This document shows, in pieces, positions 26,242 through 36,895 of a stretch of 64,000 bases of DNA. The number at the start of each line of letters is the position of its first letter. The first letter of the stretch is position 1. Below the pieces are notes generated by a model. It saw only the letters and a program-made list of their open reading frames with translations. It did no database searches and had not been told where the DNA came from. This DNA comes from Massilia polaris. Lineage in GTDB: Bacteria > Pseudomonadota > Gammaproteobacteria > Burkholderiales > Burkholderiaceae_D. Position numbers and translations under genes: made by a program. The stretch covers positions 186,001-250,000 of the forward strand of contig NZ_JABBGG010000005.1 of the NCBI RefSeq assembly GCF_012927275.1, written 5' to 3'.

Positions 26242-26356
26242 TCGTTGACAAACTTTGGAACCAAAGCTGACGGAATTTGTCAGTAATAGTGACGGAAAAT
26301 GGCTGAGTTACCCGGTTTTGATATCGTCGAAATAACAGAAACCCGTGAATTCAGGC

Positions 26357-26372
26357 TGGCACGGCAATTGCT
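26357..26372 (+). promoter_or_regulatory. Sigma-54 promoter of pilA
   Basis: TGGCACG-GCAA-TTGCT matches the -24/-12 consensus TGGCACG-N4-TTGCW at every conserved position, 57 bp upstream of the pilA start. PilS/PilR-activated sigma-54 transcription is the known mode for pilin genes in related bacteria; PilR sites further upstream cannot be confirmed by eye. Confidence 0.85.
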
Positions 26373-26429
26373 CATATGAAAGGGCGGTAGCAGTGCATGA
26401 CAAAATTCAAACCCACACGGAGAAACACC

Positions 26430-26873
26430 ATGAAATCGATGAAAATGATGAAGAAACAAGCACAAGCCGGCTTCACCCTGATCGAACTGATGATCGTTGT
26501 TGCCATTATCGGTATCCTGGCAGCTGTTGCAATTCCGGCTTACCAGGATTACGTTGCAAAGTCGAAGTTTGCTGCTGCACTGGCTGAGGTTTCGAGCGGC
26601 AAGACTGCGTTCGATGTCGCTCTGAACGATGGTGAGACCCCGGGTACTGCTCCTGCCGACTTGGCTGGCATGGGCCTGGCCACCGCAGCAACTGCAAACT
26701 GCACGCTCGGTCTGACTGCCACCACCATCACTTGCGACGTCGAAGGTGGTCCAGCAACCGTTAGCGGAGGCGTCATTACCTTGACCCGCGCCGATAACGG
26801 TGCATGGTCTTGCGGCGCGACTGGTGTGGACCAGAAGCACATTGGCCCAACCGGTGTCTGCACAGCTGGATAA
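26430..26873 (+). CDS. pilA: Type IV major pilin (type IVa)
   Basis: 147 residues. A short charged leader ([14 protein letters not shown]) is cut by prepilin peptidase before [20 protein letters not shown], the N-terminal assembly helix with Phe1 and Glu5. The globular part is Ala/Thr/Gly-rich and has four cysteines (NCTL, ITCD, WSCGA, GVCTAG) able to form the C-terminal disulfide region. The start at 26430 has CGGAGA upstream, and an in-frame ATG at 26397 would give an unusually long leader. It stands alone between a perfect sigma-54 promoter and a strong terminator, which fits an abundant structural subunit. Confidence 0.93.
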   Translation: MKSMKMMKKQAQAGFTLIELMIVVAIIGILAAVAIPAYQDYVAKSKFAAALAEVSSGKTAFDVALNDGETPGTAPADLAGMGLATAATANCTLGLTATTITCDVEGGPATVSGGVITLTRADNGAWSCGATGVDQKHIGPTGVCTAG

Positions 26874-26904
26874 TTGAAAGACCCGCAATGGTGTAGGTTG
26901 AAAC

Positions 26905-26934
26905 AAAACCCCACGATGTGGGGTTTTTGTTTTT
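26905..26934 (+). terminator. Rho-independent terminator of pilA
   Basis: AAAACCCCACGATGTGGGGTTTTT is an 8- to 10-bp stem with a tight loop followed by GTTTTT. It lies 31 bp after the pilA stop and may also serve moaC on the other strand. Confidence 0.88.
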
Positions 26935-26946
26935 CGTGGATCGAAA

Positions 26947-27453
26947 CTAGATCGCAACAATCCAATCCCCCGACTTTCCCCCATGCTTTTCCAATACGCG
27001 AACGTTGTTCATCACCATTCCGCGGTCCACTGCTTTGCACATGTCATAGATCGTCAGCAGGCCGACCTGTACAGCAGTCAGCGCCTCCATCTCCACACCG
27101 GTTTTACCCACGGTTTCAACTCGCGCGCGGCAATGCACGCTTGAACCAGCCTCATCGATCTCGAAATCCACAGCAACTCGTGTTAGCGCGAGCGGATGGC
27201 AGAGCGGCACCAGATCGCTGGTCTTCTTAGCCGCCATGATCGCCGCGATCCGTGCAATCCCCAGTACATCCCCTTTCTTGGCCGTGCCCGACACTACCCG
27301 TGCCAAGGTCTCCGGCTTCATCCGGATCGTGCCAGCGGCAACTGCCACACGATGGGTCTCGCTCTTGGCTGCCACATCGACCATATGCGCTTGGCCGCTT
27401 GCGTCGAAATGGGTAAGGTCACCTGTGCCTTGCGGCGTGTCGTCTGTCGTCAT
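26947..27453 (-). CDS. moaC: Cyclic pyranopterin monophosphate synthase
   Basis: 168 residues from ATG 27453. MoaC converts the MoaA product to cyclic pyranopterin monophosphate in molybdenum cofactor synthesis. Conserved are [21 protein letters not shown], the [16 protein letters not shown] segment with active-site residues, [20 protein letters not shown] and the GGKSGDW C-terminus. It reads toward the pilA terminator and is divergent from the BepA-like protease gene. No other mo genes are in the window. Confidence 0.96.
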   Translation of the reverse strand: MTTDDTPQGTGDLTHFDASGQAHMVDVAAKSETHRVAVAAGTIRMKPETLARVVSGTAKKGDVLGIARIAAIMAAKKTSDLVPLCHPLALTRVAVDFEIDEAGSSVHCRARVETVGKTGVEMEALTAVQVGLLTIYDMCKAVDRGMVMNNVRVLEKHGGKSGDWIVAI

Positions 27454-27539
27454 GGTTGGGGAAATGGTAGGTGGTAACAAAATGTGTGAATAAGAGGGCG
27501 GGGTGATGCGTGTTTCGTGGATGCGGGTATCATAGCATC

Positions 27540-29138
27540 GTGAAAACGAAACCAGCTCCAGCTCTGCGACGCCTCACCACCCAATTGCGGCGTGCCGTCA
27601 CGGCCGTATCCGCTGCCGCACTGACGTCCTTCATCGCCGCGACTCCCGCCGGTTACGCCCAGGCAACGTCCGCCGCGCCAAGCCTGCCTACCCTCGGCGA
27701 CACGGCCCGCGAAGACCTCTCACCCGTATTCGAACGCAAGCTCGGCGAAGAAATCATGCGCGACATCCGGCGCGACCCCGATTTCCTCGATGACGATGTC
27801 GTCCTCGAATACATGAACACCTTCGGCAACGCGCTGGTCACCGCGTATCCCGGTGCCCGCGGCGAAACCAATGCCGACTATTACTTCTTTGCTGTCCGTG
27901 ATCCGGTCCTGAACGCGTTCGCCTTGCCGGGCGGTTTTATCGGCGCGCACTCCGGCCTGCTGATCGCGGCCCAGTCCGAATCCGAACTGGCATCCGTGAT
28001 GTCGCACGAGATCGGCCACGTCGCGCAACGCCACATTGCCCGCATGCTCGGGCAGCAGCGTCAGGACGCCTTGATCCCGCTGGCGGCGATGCTGCTCGCT
28101 GCGCTTGCCTCTCAGGCCAGCAGCGACGCCGCGATGGGCGTATTCATGGGCGGGCAAGGCCTGGCGATTCAACGCCAGCTCGATTTCTCCCGCGATGCCG
28201 AACGCGAGGCCGACCGGGTCGGCTTCCAGATCATGGGCTCTGGCGGCTACGACACGACCGGCATGGTAGAGTTTTTCCAGCGCCTTCAATCGGCCAGCCG
28301 CAACTATTCGGACCTGACCCCGGCCTACCTGCGCAGTCACCCGCTGACATCCGAACGCATTTCCGATATCCAGTCGCGCATCCGCGAAACGCCTTACCGC
28401 CAGCGTGTGGACAGCATCGAATTCCATCTCGTCCGCGCGCGGATGCGCGTGCTGCAGGACGAATCCGTACAGGGCCTGCGCGAAACGGCCCTGACGTTCG
28501 AAAACCAGCTTACCCAGTTAAGCCGCCAGCAAAAAGCAGGTGCGCAGTATGGCCTGGCGTTTCTCGAGCTCAAACGCGGCGACCACGTCAAGGCACAGGC
28601 GTGGCTCGACAAGGCGCGCGCGACGATGAAGCCGCCGGATAATAAGGCGGTGCTGTCCGCCGAGCGTGCAGACTCCAACGGCGCGGCGATGTTCGCCAGC
28701 CTTGGAATCGAGATCAAGCTCGCGCCGAGCCAGTCGGCGGCGGTCAAGCTGCAAGGGATGAAAGACGCCGAACTGGCCCACTTGCAGTTCCCGCTGTCTC
28801 GCGGCATCGCTCGCCAGTATGCGGATGCGATGATCGCCAATGGCAAGCTGGATGATTCCGCGAAGTTCCTGCGTGACCAGGTTCAGTTGTACCGATCGGA
28901 GCCGAAGTTGCATGATTTGCTGGCCAAGACGTATGCGGCGCAGGGAAAGTTGACGCTTCAGCACATGGCGCTGGCGGAATCGTATGCGTTGGGTGGCAGT
29001 GTGCTGGCCGCGCTAGACCAGCTGAACATCGCGCGGAAGGCGAAAGATGCATCGTTCTATGACCTCGCCCTGATCGACGCGAGAGAGCGCGAATGGCAGG
29101 CGAAGCGCAGGGAAGAGATTGAGGAAGCGAAGAAGTAG
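27540..29138 (+). CDS. bepA: M48 family metalloprotease with TPR region, BepA/YfgC-like
   Basis: About 532 residues from GTG 27540; a second in-frame GTG at 27510 is possible. A basic N-terminus and hydrophobic stretch ([20 protein letters not shown]) form a signal peptide. The zinc protease domain shows [14 protein letters not shown], with HExxH near residue 155, and the third ligand in [16 protein letters not shown]. The C-terminal half (about 290-520) is helical and TPR-like. BepA-type proteins act in the periplasm on assembly or clearance of outer-membrane LptD and BAM substrates. A palindromic repeat follows the stop codon. Confidence 0.88.
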   Translation: MKTKPAPALRRLTTQLRRAVTAVSAAALTSFIAATPAGYAQATSAAPSLPTLGDTAREDLSPVFERKLGEEIMRDIRRDPDFLDDDVVLEYMNTFGNALVTAYPGARGETNADYYFFAVRDPVLNAFALPGGFIGAHSGLLIAAQSESELASVMSHEIGHVAQRHIARMLGQQRQDALIPLAAMLLAALASQASSDAAMGVFMGGQGLAIQRQLDFSRDAEREADRVGFQIMGSGGYDTTGMVEFFQRLQSASRNYSDLTPAYLRSHPLTSERISDIQSRIRETPYRQRVDSIEFHLVRARMRVLQDESVQGLRETALTFENQLTQLSRQQKAGAQYGLAFLELKRGDHVKAQAWLDKARATMKPPDNKAVLSAERADSNGAAMFASLGIEIKLAPSQSAAVKLQGMKDAELAHLQFPLSRGIARQYADAMIANGKLDDSAKFLRDQVQLYRSEPKLHDLLAKTYAAQGKLTLQHMALAESYALGGSVLAALDQLNIARKAKDASFYDLALIDAREREWQAKRREEIEEAKK

Positions 29139-29152
29139 CAGACTTCTCTCGA

Positions 29153-29232
29153 CGTCGTTCCCGCGAAAGCGGGAATCCATGCTGAGCGGATAAGGATGCG
29201 ACGTATGGGTTCCCGCGTTCGCGGGAACGACG
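29153..29232. repeat. Dispersed palindromic repeat, family B, complete unit
   Basis: An 80-bp imperfect palindrome made of two hairpins. The left arm is CGTCGTTCCCGC-GAAA-GCGGGAATCCAT and the right arm its near inverse, ATGGGTTCCCGCG to CGGGAACGACG. It lies between the convergent bepA-like gene and the unknown gene at 29236. Related copies are at 7270-7311 and 35538-35632. Confidence 0.75.
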
Positions 29233-29235
29233 GTT

Positions 29236-29811
29236 TTACGGTTGCGGGATCTTAACGAAGCCGAATTCTTCCGGGACGGCCGCTTGCCTGATGCGTTCGA
29301 CCGGAGTCTGCCCAAGCAGCAGTGATCCTTGCCCACCTTCCATCCACGCCATCAGAGCTTCGTCCGAAGCAGGCTGACCATCAATCTGCATCGCCTGCAT
29401 CATCTGCGCCATATCCCGGTCATCCACCTTCGCGACCTTGTCGCCGCTGGCGACAATCAGCTCACCATTCTCGGTCATGCACGCGCGTTCCATGACGCCG
29501 AGTGCCTCGCCGGTCTGCAACAGCAAGCCCTGCTGCGGGTCAGTGCGTGCAATGAACGGCGTCGCTTCCAGATTGAGATAAACGCGTTGCGGCCCATTCT
29601 GGAAATACCAGCAGCCGCGCTCGTCCGCAGCGTAATTTCGATTGATGAAGCCCACCAAAGTCGGCTGATTCAGCTTGTCGCCGGGAAGCTCCCGCTGCTG
29701 CGCGCGCTCGTCACGCATGCGCCAGCCGCCGCGCGCATCGAGCGCGAGCCAGCCATAGCAGTGCGGTACGTTTGGCCATTTCGCAATGGCCTGTTTTACG
29801 ATGTCATCCAT
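29236..29811 (-). CDS. Conserved protein of unknown function
   Basis: 191 residues from MDDIVKQAIAKWPNVPHCYG (ATG 29811). The repeated aromatic patterns CYGWLALDARGGWRMRDERA and NRNYAADERGCWYFQNGPQR look like a conserved Burkholderiales DUF family whose number I cannot state with certainty. No membrane segment or catalytic motif is visible. Its start overlaps the stop of the alpha/beta-hydrolase gene by 8 bp, so the two are coupled. Confidence 0.72.
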   Translation of the reverse strand: MDDIVKQAIAKWPNVPHCYGWLALDARGGWRMRDERAQQRELPGDKLNQPTLVGFINRNYAADERGCWYFQNGPQRVYLNLEATPFIARTDPQQGLLLQTGEALGVMERACMTENGELIVASGDKVAKVDDRDMAQMMQAMQIDGQPASDEALMAWMEGGQGSLLLGQTPVERIRQAAVPEEFGFVKIPQP

Positions 29812-30796
29812 GCACGACAGCTTCGCACACTTCACGCTCAGCGGGCGCCCGCGTCGGGCCGTCCCCTTCGAGAAAGCGAATCAGGCGCTGCGGCAGCCAC
29901 TCCAGGCTGCCCGGCAAGCCGCCGGTCGCGAAGCCTACATGTCCGCCGTGTTCGGGATATTCCAGTGTGACGCTAGCCGACGCTTCGCTCGGCAAGTGAA
30001 CTCCCGGCAGGAAAGGATCGTTGCGGGCGTTGAGCACCAGCGTCGGCACCGTGATATCAGCAAGCACGTGCTTGGCGCTGGCGCGGTCCCAGTAATCGTC
30101 GGTGTCGCGGTAGCCGTGCAGCGGCGCCGTCACCACGTTGTCGAACTGGTAGAGGTCGCGGGCGGACATCAGCGCGTCGCGGTCGAACAAGCCGGGGAAC
30201 TGGTCCAGTTTGGCGATACACTTCGGCTTCAGCGATTGCAGGAACATGCGCGTATAAAGCATGTTGAAGCCGGACGATAGCGACTCGCCGCCGCGCGCAA
30301 GGTCGAGCGGCGCCGACACTGCGCACGCCGCATCGACAATCTCCGCTTCATGCTGCGATTCGCCCAGCCAGCGCAGCAGGGCATTGCCGCCAAGCGAAAC
30401 GCCGACAGCGTAAAACTTGCCTGCAGCGCGCGGCCGCAAGCGCCGCAGAATCCAGTCGATTTCCTGCGCGTCGCCCGAATGGTAAAACCGTGGCGCGAGA
30501 TTCGGTTCGCCCGAACATCCGCGGAAATGCGGCACGGCGCCGGACCATCCGCGCGCGGCGATGGCCGCCATCATGGCGCGCGCGTAGTGGCTGTTGGACG
30601 AGCCTTCGAGTCCATGGAACAGCACCACAAACGGCTTCCCAGGCTCGCCGTCAACGAAATCGACATCGACGAAATCGCCGTCATGCGCGTCCCAGCGCTC
30701 GCGCCGGAACGCAACAAAGGGCTTGCCAATCGCGATGGCGGGATAAATGGTCTGGAGGTGTCCGCTGGGAAGCCAGAACGGTGCGGTGTAACGCAT
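29804..30796 (-). CDS. Alpha/beta-hydrolase, YheT-like
   Basis: 330 residues. The start YTAPFWLPSGHLQTIYPAI is the typical N-terminus of YheT/ABHD1-3-like esterases. The oxyanion segment LFHGLEGSSNSHYARAM, the nucleophile elbow AVGVSLGGNALL (Ser near residue 135), the acid in LVLNARNDPFLP and the base in EHGGHVGF complete the triad. Substrate unknown; related proteins act on ester lipids. First gene of a two-gene overlap with the unknown 29236 gene. Confidence 0.86.
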   Translation of the reverse strand: MRYTAPFWLPSGHLQTIYPAIAIGKPFVAFRRERWDAHDGDFVDVDFVDGEPGKPFVVLFHGLEGSSNSHYARAMMAAIAARGWSGAVPHFRGCSGEPNLAPRFYHSGDAQEIDWILRRLRPRAAGKFYAVGVSLGGNALLRWLGESQHEAEIVDAACAVSAPLDLARGGESLSSGFNMLYTRMFLQSLKPKCIAKLDQFPGLFDRDALMSARDLYQFDNVVTAPLHGYRDTDDYWDRASAKHVLADITVPTLVLNARNDPFLPGVHLPSEASASVTLEYPEHGGHVGFATGGLPGSLEWLPQRLIRFLEGDGPTRAPAEREVCEAVVHG

Positions 30797-30806
30797 GCGG
30801 GGAAAA

Positions 30807-31229
30807 TCAGTGCAGGTTGGTTGGCAGCGGGCCGGACGGTACCGGGCCGGGCGCTACCGACACATGGTGCGACACCATGCGCCAGCCTGCCGGCGTCTTC
30901 AGATAAACATTGGTCGCGACCAGATGCGCGGCTTCGTCGCCGTTCGAGGTCACGCCTTCCACCACGCTGTGCACCGCGCTCATCATGTTGTGGCTGGTGT
31001 GCAGCTGCGACGAGCGAATCTGCAGGCCGCCGCGTTCGAGGATCGCTTCCCACGAGGCGTGGATCGCCGCGTGGCCGTGCAGGCGCGGGCCGCCCGGGTG
31101 GATGCAGATGATTTCCTCGTCCTCCGCCCACAGTTCCATCAGGCCGTCGACGTCGCCGCGGTTGAGCGCATCATAGAAGGCCGCCTCGACCTCGGCGGCG
31201 GTGCCAATCAGCTGTTTCTCGCGTTTCAT
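30807..31229 (-). CDS. Nuclear transport factor 2-like (SnoaL/DUF4440-type) protein
   Basis: 140 residues from MKREKQLIGTAAEVEAAFYD (31229). The NTF2-like cone fold is indicated by ALNRGDVDGLMELWAEDEEI, CIHPGGPRLHGHAAIHASWE and the C-terminal WRMVSHHVSVAPG. Such proteins are small isomerases, dehydratases or ligand-binding subunits; no specific activity can be inferred. It lies 10 bp upstream of the hydrolase gene in the same direction. Confidence 0.82.
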   Translation of the reverse strand: MKREKQLIGTAAEVEAAFYDALNRGDVDGLMELWAEDEEIICIHPGGPRLHGHAAIHASWEAILERGGLQIRSSQLHTSHNMMSAVHSVVEGVTSNGDEAAHLVATNVYLKTPAGWRMVSHHVSVAPGPVPSGPLPTNLH

Positions 31230-31249
31230 CGTGTCTCCGGCCAGCGCAA

Positions 31250-31444
31250 TTAGTGGTGCGACAGGACCGTGCCTGGCTTGAGCATGTATTCGGTGCCGCA
31301 GTACGGGCACTTCGCCAAGCCGTCGTGGCCGAAGTCGAGGAACACGCGCGGGTGGGATGACCACAGCGGCATCGCCGGGTTCGGGCAATGCGCCGGCAGG
31401 TCTTTGGCCTCGAGTTCTACTGCTGGCACTTGTTTGTGATTCAT
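31250..31444 (-). CDS. Small zinc-finger protein, zf-CHCC type
   Basis: 64 residues. AHCPNPAMPLWSSHPRVFLD followed by KCPYCGTEYML gives the Cys-His-Cys-Cys zinc site of the family that also includes mitochondrial complex I subunit NDUFS6. Proteobacterial members are stand-alone and uncharacterised. It is the first gene of the leftward set 31444 to 29236. Confidence 0.82.
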   Translation of the reverse strand: MNHKQVPAVELEAKDLPAHCPNPAMPLWSSHPRVFLDFGHDGLAKCPYCGTEYMLKPGTVLSHH

Positions 31445-31661
31445 GGATTCTCCGAAACGCTAAGGGGCAAGACCTCGATTTTAGCGGATTCAGGCAGCCA
31501 TCCGGAATGGCCGTTAAAATAGCGCCTCAACAATCATGGCCGTGCTCGCCTTTTTCACATGGAAAAGCGGGGTCCGCGCCACACAAAGAATTGCGCTTCA
31601 TGGCCGATCGTCCCGCACTGCCCGCTACACCCTCCGCAGTACGCTGTGGCAGGAAAACAAC

Positions 31662-32411
31662 ATGAGCGGGCCGCTTCCCCCAACGTCACCGGAGTCGAGT
31701 TTTCCGGCAGACGAAGACCCGGCCGTTTTCCGCGAAGGCTTCAAGGTCGGCATCCCGACGCTGTTCGGCATCGGCGCATGGGGCCTGGTGGTTGGCATCG
31801 CGATGATCAAGACGGGGCTGAGCATTCCCCAGGCGCTGGCGATGACCTTGCTGGTGTTCGCCGGTTCGGCCCAGCTTGCCTCGCTTCCATTGATTGTTGC
31901 GAATGCCCCGATCTGGGTGGTGTTCGCAACGGCGCTGGTCGTCAATCTTCGTTTCGTCATTTTCTCGGCCATCCTCGCGCCGCACTTTGCCCACCTGCCC
32001 TGGAAAAAACGCTTTGCGCTCGGTTATGTGTCCGGCGACATGAGCGTCGCGCTGTTCCTGCAGCGTTATCCGAGCGAGGCCCCGGCGCTTGGCAAGCTGT
32101 CCTACCTGAAGGGCCTGCTGTACCCGAACTGGGGTGCATGGCAGGTCGGCTCGATCGCGGGCATTTTCCTCGGCGCTGCCGTGCCGACCGAGTGGGGCCT
32201 TGGCTTCGCCGGCACCCTCGCGATCATCTGCATCATGGTGCCGCTGACGGTGAATAAAGCAGCGGCGTGCGGCGTGCTGGTCGCCGCGGCAACCTCGGTG
32301 CTGGGCTACGACTTGCCGTACAAGCTGGGCCTGCTCGCCGCTGTGCTGCTCGGCATGCTGACCGCGATGGTCGTCGAAGAAACGCTGGAAAAGATACAGG
32401 CCAAGGCATGA
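31662..32411 (+). CDS. azlC: AzlC family branched-chain amino acid exporter, large subunit
   Basis: 249 residues from MSGPLPPTSPESS after AGGAAAACAAC. The AzlC fold is shown by FREGFKVGIPTLFGIGAWGL, the LLVFAGSAQLASLPLI helix, VVNLRFVIFSAILAPHF and several further membrane helices. AzlCD pairs export leucine, isoleucine or valine and their analogues. It overlaps azlD as ATGA. Confidence 0.9.
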   Translation: MSGPLPPTSPESSFPADEDPAVFREGFKVGIPTLFGIGAWGLVVGIAMIKTGLSIPQALAMTLLVFAGSAQLASLPLIVANAPIWVVFATALVVNLRFVIFSAILAPHFAHLPWKKRFALGYVSGDMSVALFLQRYPSEAPALGKLSYLKGLLYPNWGAWQVGSIAGIFLGAAVPTEWGLGFAGTLAIICIMVPLTVNKAAACGVLVAAATSVLGYDLPYKLGLLAAVLLGMLTAMVVEETLEKIQAKA

Positions 32412-32737
32412 GCGACCTCGAAATCTGGATCACCATCGGTGTGCTTGCCGTGGCTACCGCGGCCACCCGCAGTTCGTTCTGGCTGGTCGGCCACCACATC
32501 ACGATCCCGAAGCGGGTGCAGGAAATGCTGCGTTTCGCCCCGGCCTGCGCGCTGGCGGCCATTGTCGCGCCCGATTTATTGCTCGGCACGAAGGGTGAGC
32601 TCCACCTGGCCATCTCGAACCTGAAGCTGGTGGCCGGGCTGGCGTCGATCGGCTATTACCTGCTGCGCAGAAACATGCTGGAAACCATCGTTTTCGGGAT
32701 GCTGTTCTTTACCGGCCTGCGGCTCTGGTTGCAGTGA
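32408..32737 (+). CDS. azlD: AzlD family branched-chain amino acid exporter, small subunit
   Basis: 109 residues with four membrane segments. The N-terminal helix WITIGVLAVATAATRSSFWL, the LRFAPACALAAIVAPDLL helix and the closing LETIVFGMLFFTGLRLWL agree with AzlD. Translation is coupled to azlC by a 4-bp overlap. Confidence 0.88.
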   Translation: MSDLEIWITIGVLAVATAATRSSFWLVGHHITIPKRVQEMLRFAPACALAAIVAPDLLLGTKGELHLAISNLKLVAGLASIGYYLLRRNMLETIVFGMLFFTGLRLWLQ

Positions 32738-32807
32738 CCATACTGGCAGTTTTGCATTGTTCATGAGTTAAAATAGCGTTCTTTTATATTCGACCGTTTG
32801 GGTAGCC

Positions 32808-34022
32808 ATGCACGCTGTTCTCAACTTCACCCGTCTGCAAGACCTGATCGACCAAAACGCGCTGCAAGGAAAACGCGTGTTCATCCGCGCCGACCTGAAC
32901 GTGCCGCAGGATGACGCGGGCAACATCACCGAAGACACGCGCATCCGCGCTTCGGTGCCTGCCATCCAGGCCGCCCTCAAGGCAGGCGCGGCCGTCATGG
33001 TCACGTCCCACCTGGGCCGTCCGACCGAAGGCGCGTTCAAGCCGGAAGACAGCCTGGCGCCGGTCGCCGCGCGCCTGTCCGAGCTGCTCGGCCAGCCGGT
33101 CGAACTGAAGCAGGACTGGGTTGACGGAAAGGGTCTCGAGAACCTGCAGCCTGGCCAGGTCGTGCTGCTTGAAAACTGCCGCGTCAACAAGGGCGAGAAA
33201 AAGAATTCCGACGAGCTGGCCCAGAAGATGGCAAGGCTGTGCGACGTCTACGTCAACGATGCCTTCGGCACCGCGCACCGCGCCGAGGCGACGACCCACG
33301 GTATCGCCAAGTTCGCACCGAGCGTTTGCGCAGGCCCGCTGCTGGCCGCCGAACTGGACGCGCTGGGCAAAGCCCTGGGCGCGCCAAGCCGTCCGCTGCT
33401 GGCCATCGTTGCCGGTTCCAAGGTGTCGTCCAAGCTGTCGATCCTGAAGGCGCTGGCCGGCAAGGTGGATAACCTGATCGTCGGCGGCGGCATCGCCAAC
33501 ACCTTCATGAAGGCGTCCGGCCTGAACATCGGCAAGTCGCTGGTCGAGGCAGACCTGGTCGACGAAGCGAAAGCCATTATCGACATGATGTCCGCGCGCG
33601 GCGCGACCGTGCCTATTCCGGTCGATGTCGTCTGCGCGAAAGAATTCTCGCCAACCGCCGCGGCCACCATCAAGGATGTGGCCGACGTCGCCGACGACGA
33701 CATGATCCTCGATATCGGCCCGAAAACGGCGGCCACGCTGGCCCAGCAGATCCGCGCCGCCGGCACCATCGTCTGGAACGGCCCGGTCGGCGTATTCGAG
33801 TTCGACCAGTTCGGCGAAGGCACCCGCATGCTGGCGCTGGCGATTGCCGGCTCCAAAGGCTTCTCGATCGCGGGCGGCGGGGACACCCTCGCGGCCATTG
33901 CGAAATACGGTATCACCGATAAAATCGGCTACATCTCGACGGGCGGCGGGGCATTCCTCGAATTCCTCGAAGGGAAGACGCTGCCGGCGGTGGACATCCT
34001 CCTGCAACGCAGCACCAGGTAA
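32808..34022 (+). CDS. pgk: Phosphoglycerate kinase
   Basis: 404 residues with [78 protein letters not shown] and the C-terminal [11 protein letters not shown], all PGK signatures. It transfers phosphate from 1,3-bisphosphoglycerate to ADP. It heads a glycolytic group pgk-pyk-fba. A GC hairpin with a short T-run separates it from pyk, and may be only a partial stop. Confidence 0.96.
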   Translation: MHAVLNFTRLQDLIDQNALQGKRVFIRADLNVPQDDAGNITEDTRIRASVPAIQAALKAGAAVMVTSHLGRPTEGAFKPEDSLAPVAARLSELLGQPVELKQDWVDGKGLENLQPGQVVLLENCRVNKGEKKNSDELAQKMARLCDVYVNDAFGTAHRAEATTHGIAKFAPSVCAGPLLAAELDALGKALGAPSRPLLAIVAGSKVSSKLSILKALAGKVDNLIVGGGIANTFMKASGLNIGKSLVEADLVDEAKAIIDMMSARGATVPIPVDVVCAKEFSPTAAATIKDVADVADDDMILDIGPKTAATLAQQIRAAGTIVWNGPVGVFEFDQFGEGTRMLALAIAGSKGFSIAGGGDTLAAIAKYGITDKIGYISTGGGAFLEFLEGKTLPAVDILLQRSTR

Positions 34023-34026
34023 CGCC

Positions 34027-34051
34027 AGCGCAGCCCTCCGGCTGCGCTTTT
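34027..34051 (+). terminator. Weak hairpin terminator or attenuator between pgk and pyk
   Basis: AGCGCAGCC-CTCC-GGCTGCGCT is a perfect 9-bp stem followed by only TTT. It sits 4 bp after the pgk stop and 15 bp before pyk, so it may lower rather than end readthrough. Confidence 0.6.
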
Positions 34052-34066
34052 ACTTCAAGGATTACT

Positions 34067-35515
<1,449 letters not shown>

Positions 35516-35537
35516 CACTCGCGGCAGGGTCGACCGG

Positions 35538-35632
35538 TGTCGTTCCCGCGGAGGCCTCGGCGGCCCCGCGGGAATCCATATCTGGCCTGCTCGGCAACGG
35601 TGATATGGGTTCCCGCCTTCGCGGGGACGACA
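35538..35632. repeat. Dispersed palindromic repeat, family B, complete unit
   Basis: The left arm (TGTCGTTCCCGCG ... CGCGGGAATCCATAT) and right arm (ATATGGGTTCCCGC ... GCGGGGACGACA) are inverted repeats about 95 bp across. The left hairpin loop GGCCTCGGCGGCCCC is shared with the copy at 7270-7311, the outer arms with 29153-29232. It separates pyk from fba. Confidence 0.72.
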
Positions 35633-35702
35633 GGATTAAAGCTGCGGGCTTCAAAGGGCTTACTTAAGCGGTCTAACGATTTCAATTGTTTGGAGTACTA
35701 CC

Positions 35703-36767
35703 ATGTCCCTCGTATCCATGCGTCAACTGCTGGACCATGCCGCCGAAAACGGCTATGGCCTGCCAGCGTTCAACGTCAATAACCTCGAACAGGTGCAGGC
35801 CATCATGGCTGCCGCCGACGCGGTCGGCTCCCCGGTCATCATGCAAGCGTCCGCTGGCGCCCGCAAATATGCCGGCGAAGCTTTCCTGCGCCACCTGATC
35901 GACGCCGCGGTTGAATCCTACCCGCACATCCCGGTCGTCATGCACCAGGACCACGGCCAGTCGCCGGCAGTCTGCATGGCTGCGATCCGCTCCGGCTTCA
36001 CCTCGGTGATGATGGACGGCTCGCTCGAAGCCGACGGCAAGAGCGTCGCATCGTATGACTACAACGTCGACGTGTCGCGCGAAGTGGTCAAGTTCGCGCA
36101 CTCGATCGGCGTGACGGTCGAAGCGGAACTGGGCGTGCTCGGTTCGCTCGAAACGATGAAGGGCGACAAGGAAGACGGCCACGGCGCCGACGGCGCGATG
36201 ACCCGCGAACAGCTGCTGACGGACGTCGCGCAAGCCGCCGACTTCGTCCAGCGCACCCAGTGCGACGCACTGGCGATCGCGATCGGCACCTCGCACGGCG
36301 CCTACAAGTTCTCGCGCCAGCCAACCGGCGACATCCTGGCGATCGACCGCATCAAGGAAATCCACGCGCGCATCCCGAACACCCACCTGGTGATGCACGG
36401 TTCCTCGTCGGTGCCGCAGGAACTGCTGGCCGTGATCCGCGAATTCGGCGGCGACATGAAGGAAACCTACGGCGTGCCGGTCGAAGAGATCCAGGAAGGC
36501 ATCCGCCACGGCGTCCGCAAGATCAACATCGACACCGACATCCGCCTGGCGATGACGGCGGCGATCCGCAAGTACCTGTTCGAAAACCCATCCAAGTTCG
36601 ACCCGCGCGACTACCTCAAGCCTGCGCGTGACGCGGCGATGGACATCTGCAAGGCGCGCTTCCTGGCCTTCGGTTGCGAAGGACAGGCTGCCAAGATCAA
36701 GCCGATCCCGATGGACAAGATGGCCGAGCGTTACAAAAACGGCGAACTGGCCCAGATCGTAAAATAA
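35703..36767 (+). CDS. fba: Class II fructose-bisphosphate aldolase, Calvin subtype
   Basis: 354 residues from [20 protein letters not shown]. Zinc ligands and active-site segments are visible: [61 protein letters not shown] and [14 protein letters not shown]. The enzyme cleaves fructose 1,6-bisphosphate into triose phosphates. The length and C-terminus match the proteobacterial Calvin-subtype (Cbb-like) class IIA form; no other Calvin-cycle genes are present, so glycolysis or gluconeogenesis is the likely use. Confidence 0.95.
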   Translation: MSLVSMRQLLDHAAENGYGLPAFNVNNLEQVQAIMAAADAVGSPVIMQASAGARKYAGEAFLRHLIDAAVESYPHIPVVMHQDHGQSPAVCMAAIRSGFTSVMMDGSLEADGKSVASYDYNVDVSREVVKFAHSIGVTVEAELGVLGSLETMKGDKEDGHGADGAMTREQLLTDVAQAADFVQRTQCDALAIAIGTSHGAYKFSRQPTGDILAIDRIKEIHARIPNTHLVMHGSSSVPQELLAVIREFGGDMKETYGVPVEEIQEGIRHGVRKINIDTDIRLAMTAAIRKYLFENPSKFDPRDYLKPARDAAMDICKARFLAFGCEGQAAKIKPIPMDKMAERYKNGELAQIVK

Positions 36768-36799
36768 ACACCCCTCGCGCGACTTTCGGGGCGCGCTTA

Positions 36800-36872
36800 G
36801 GTGGAGTGTTCGCTTGCAAGCGAACACCGTTTCGCAGGCGAATCGCGTGCGATTCGAAACCCCTGCTCCACC
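36800..36872. repeat. Structured dispersed repeat, family A, copy 1
   Basis: An outer GGTGGAG/CTCCACC stem encloses two hairpins: TGTTCGC-TTGCAA-GCGAACA, and GAATCGC-GT-GCGATTC. A second copy on the other strand lies at 45262-45351, sharing GCAGGGGTTTCGAATCGCA and the GAACGGT-hairpin. It begins 33 bp after fba and is followed by TTTTGG, so it could end the fba transcript before purC. Confidence 0.7.
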
Positions 36873-36895
36873 TTTTGGCAATTCAAGGATTCGTG

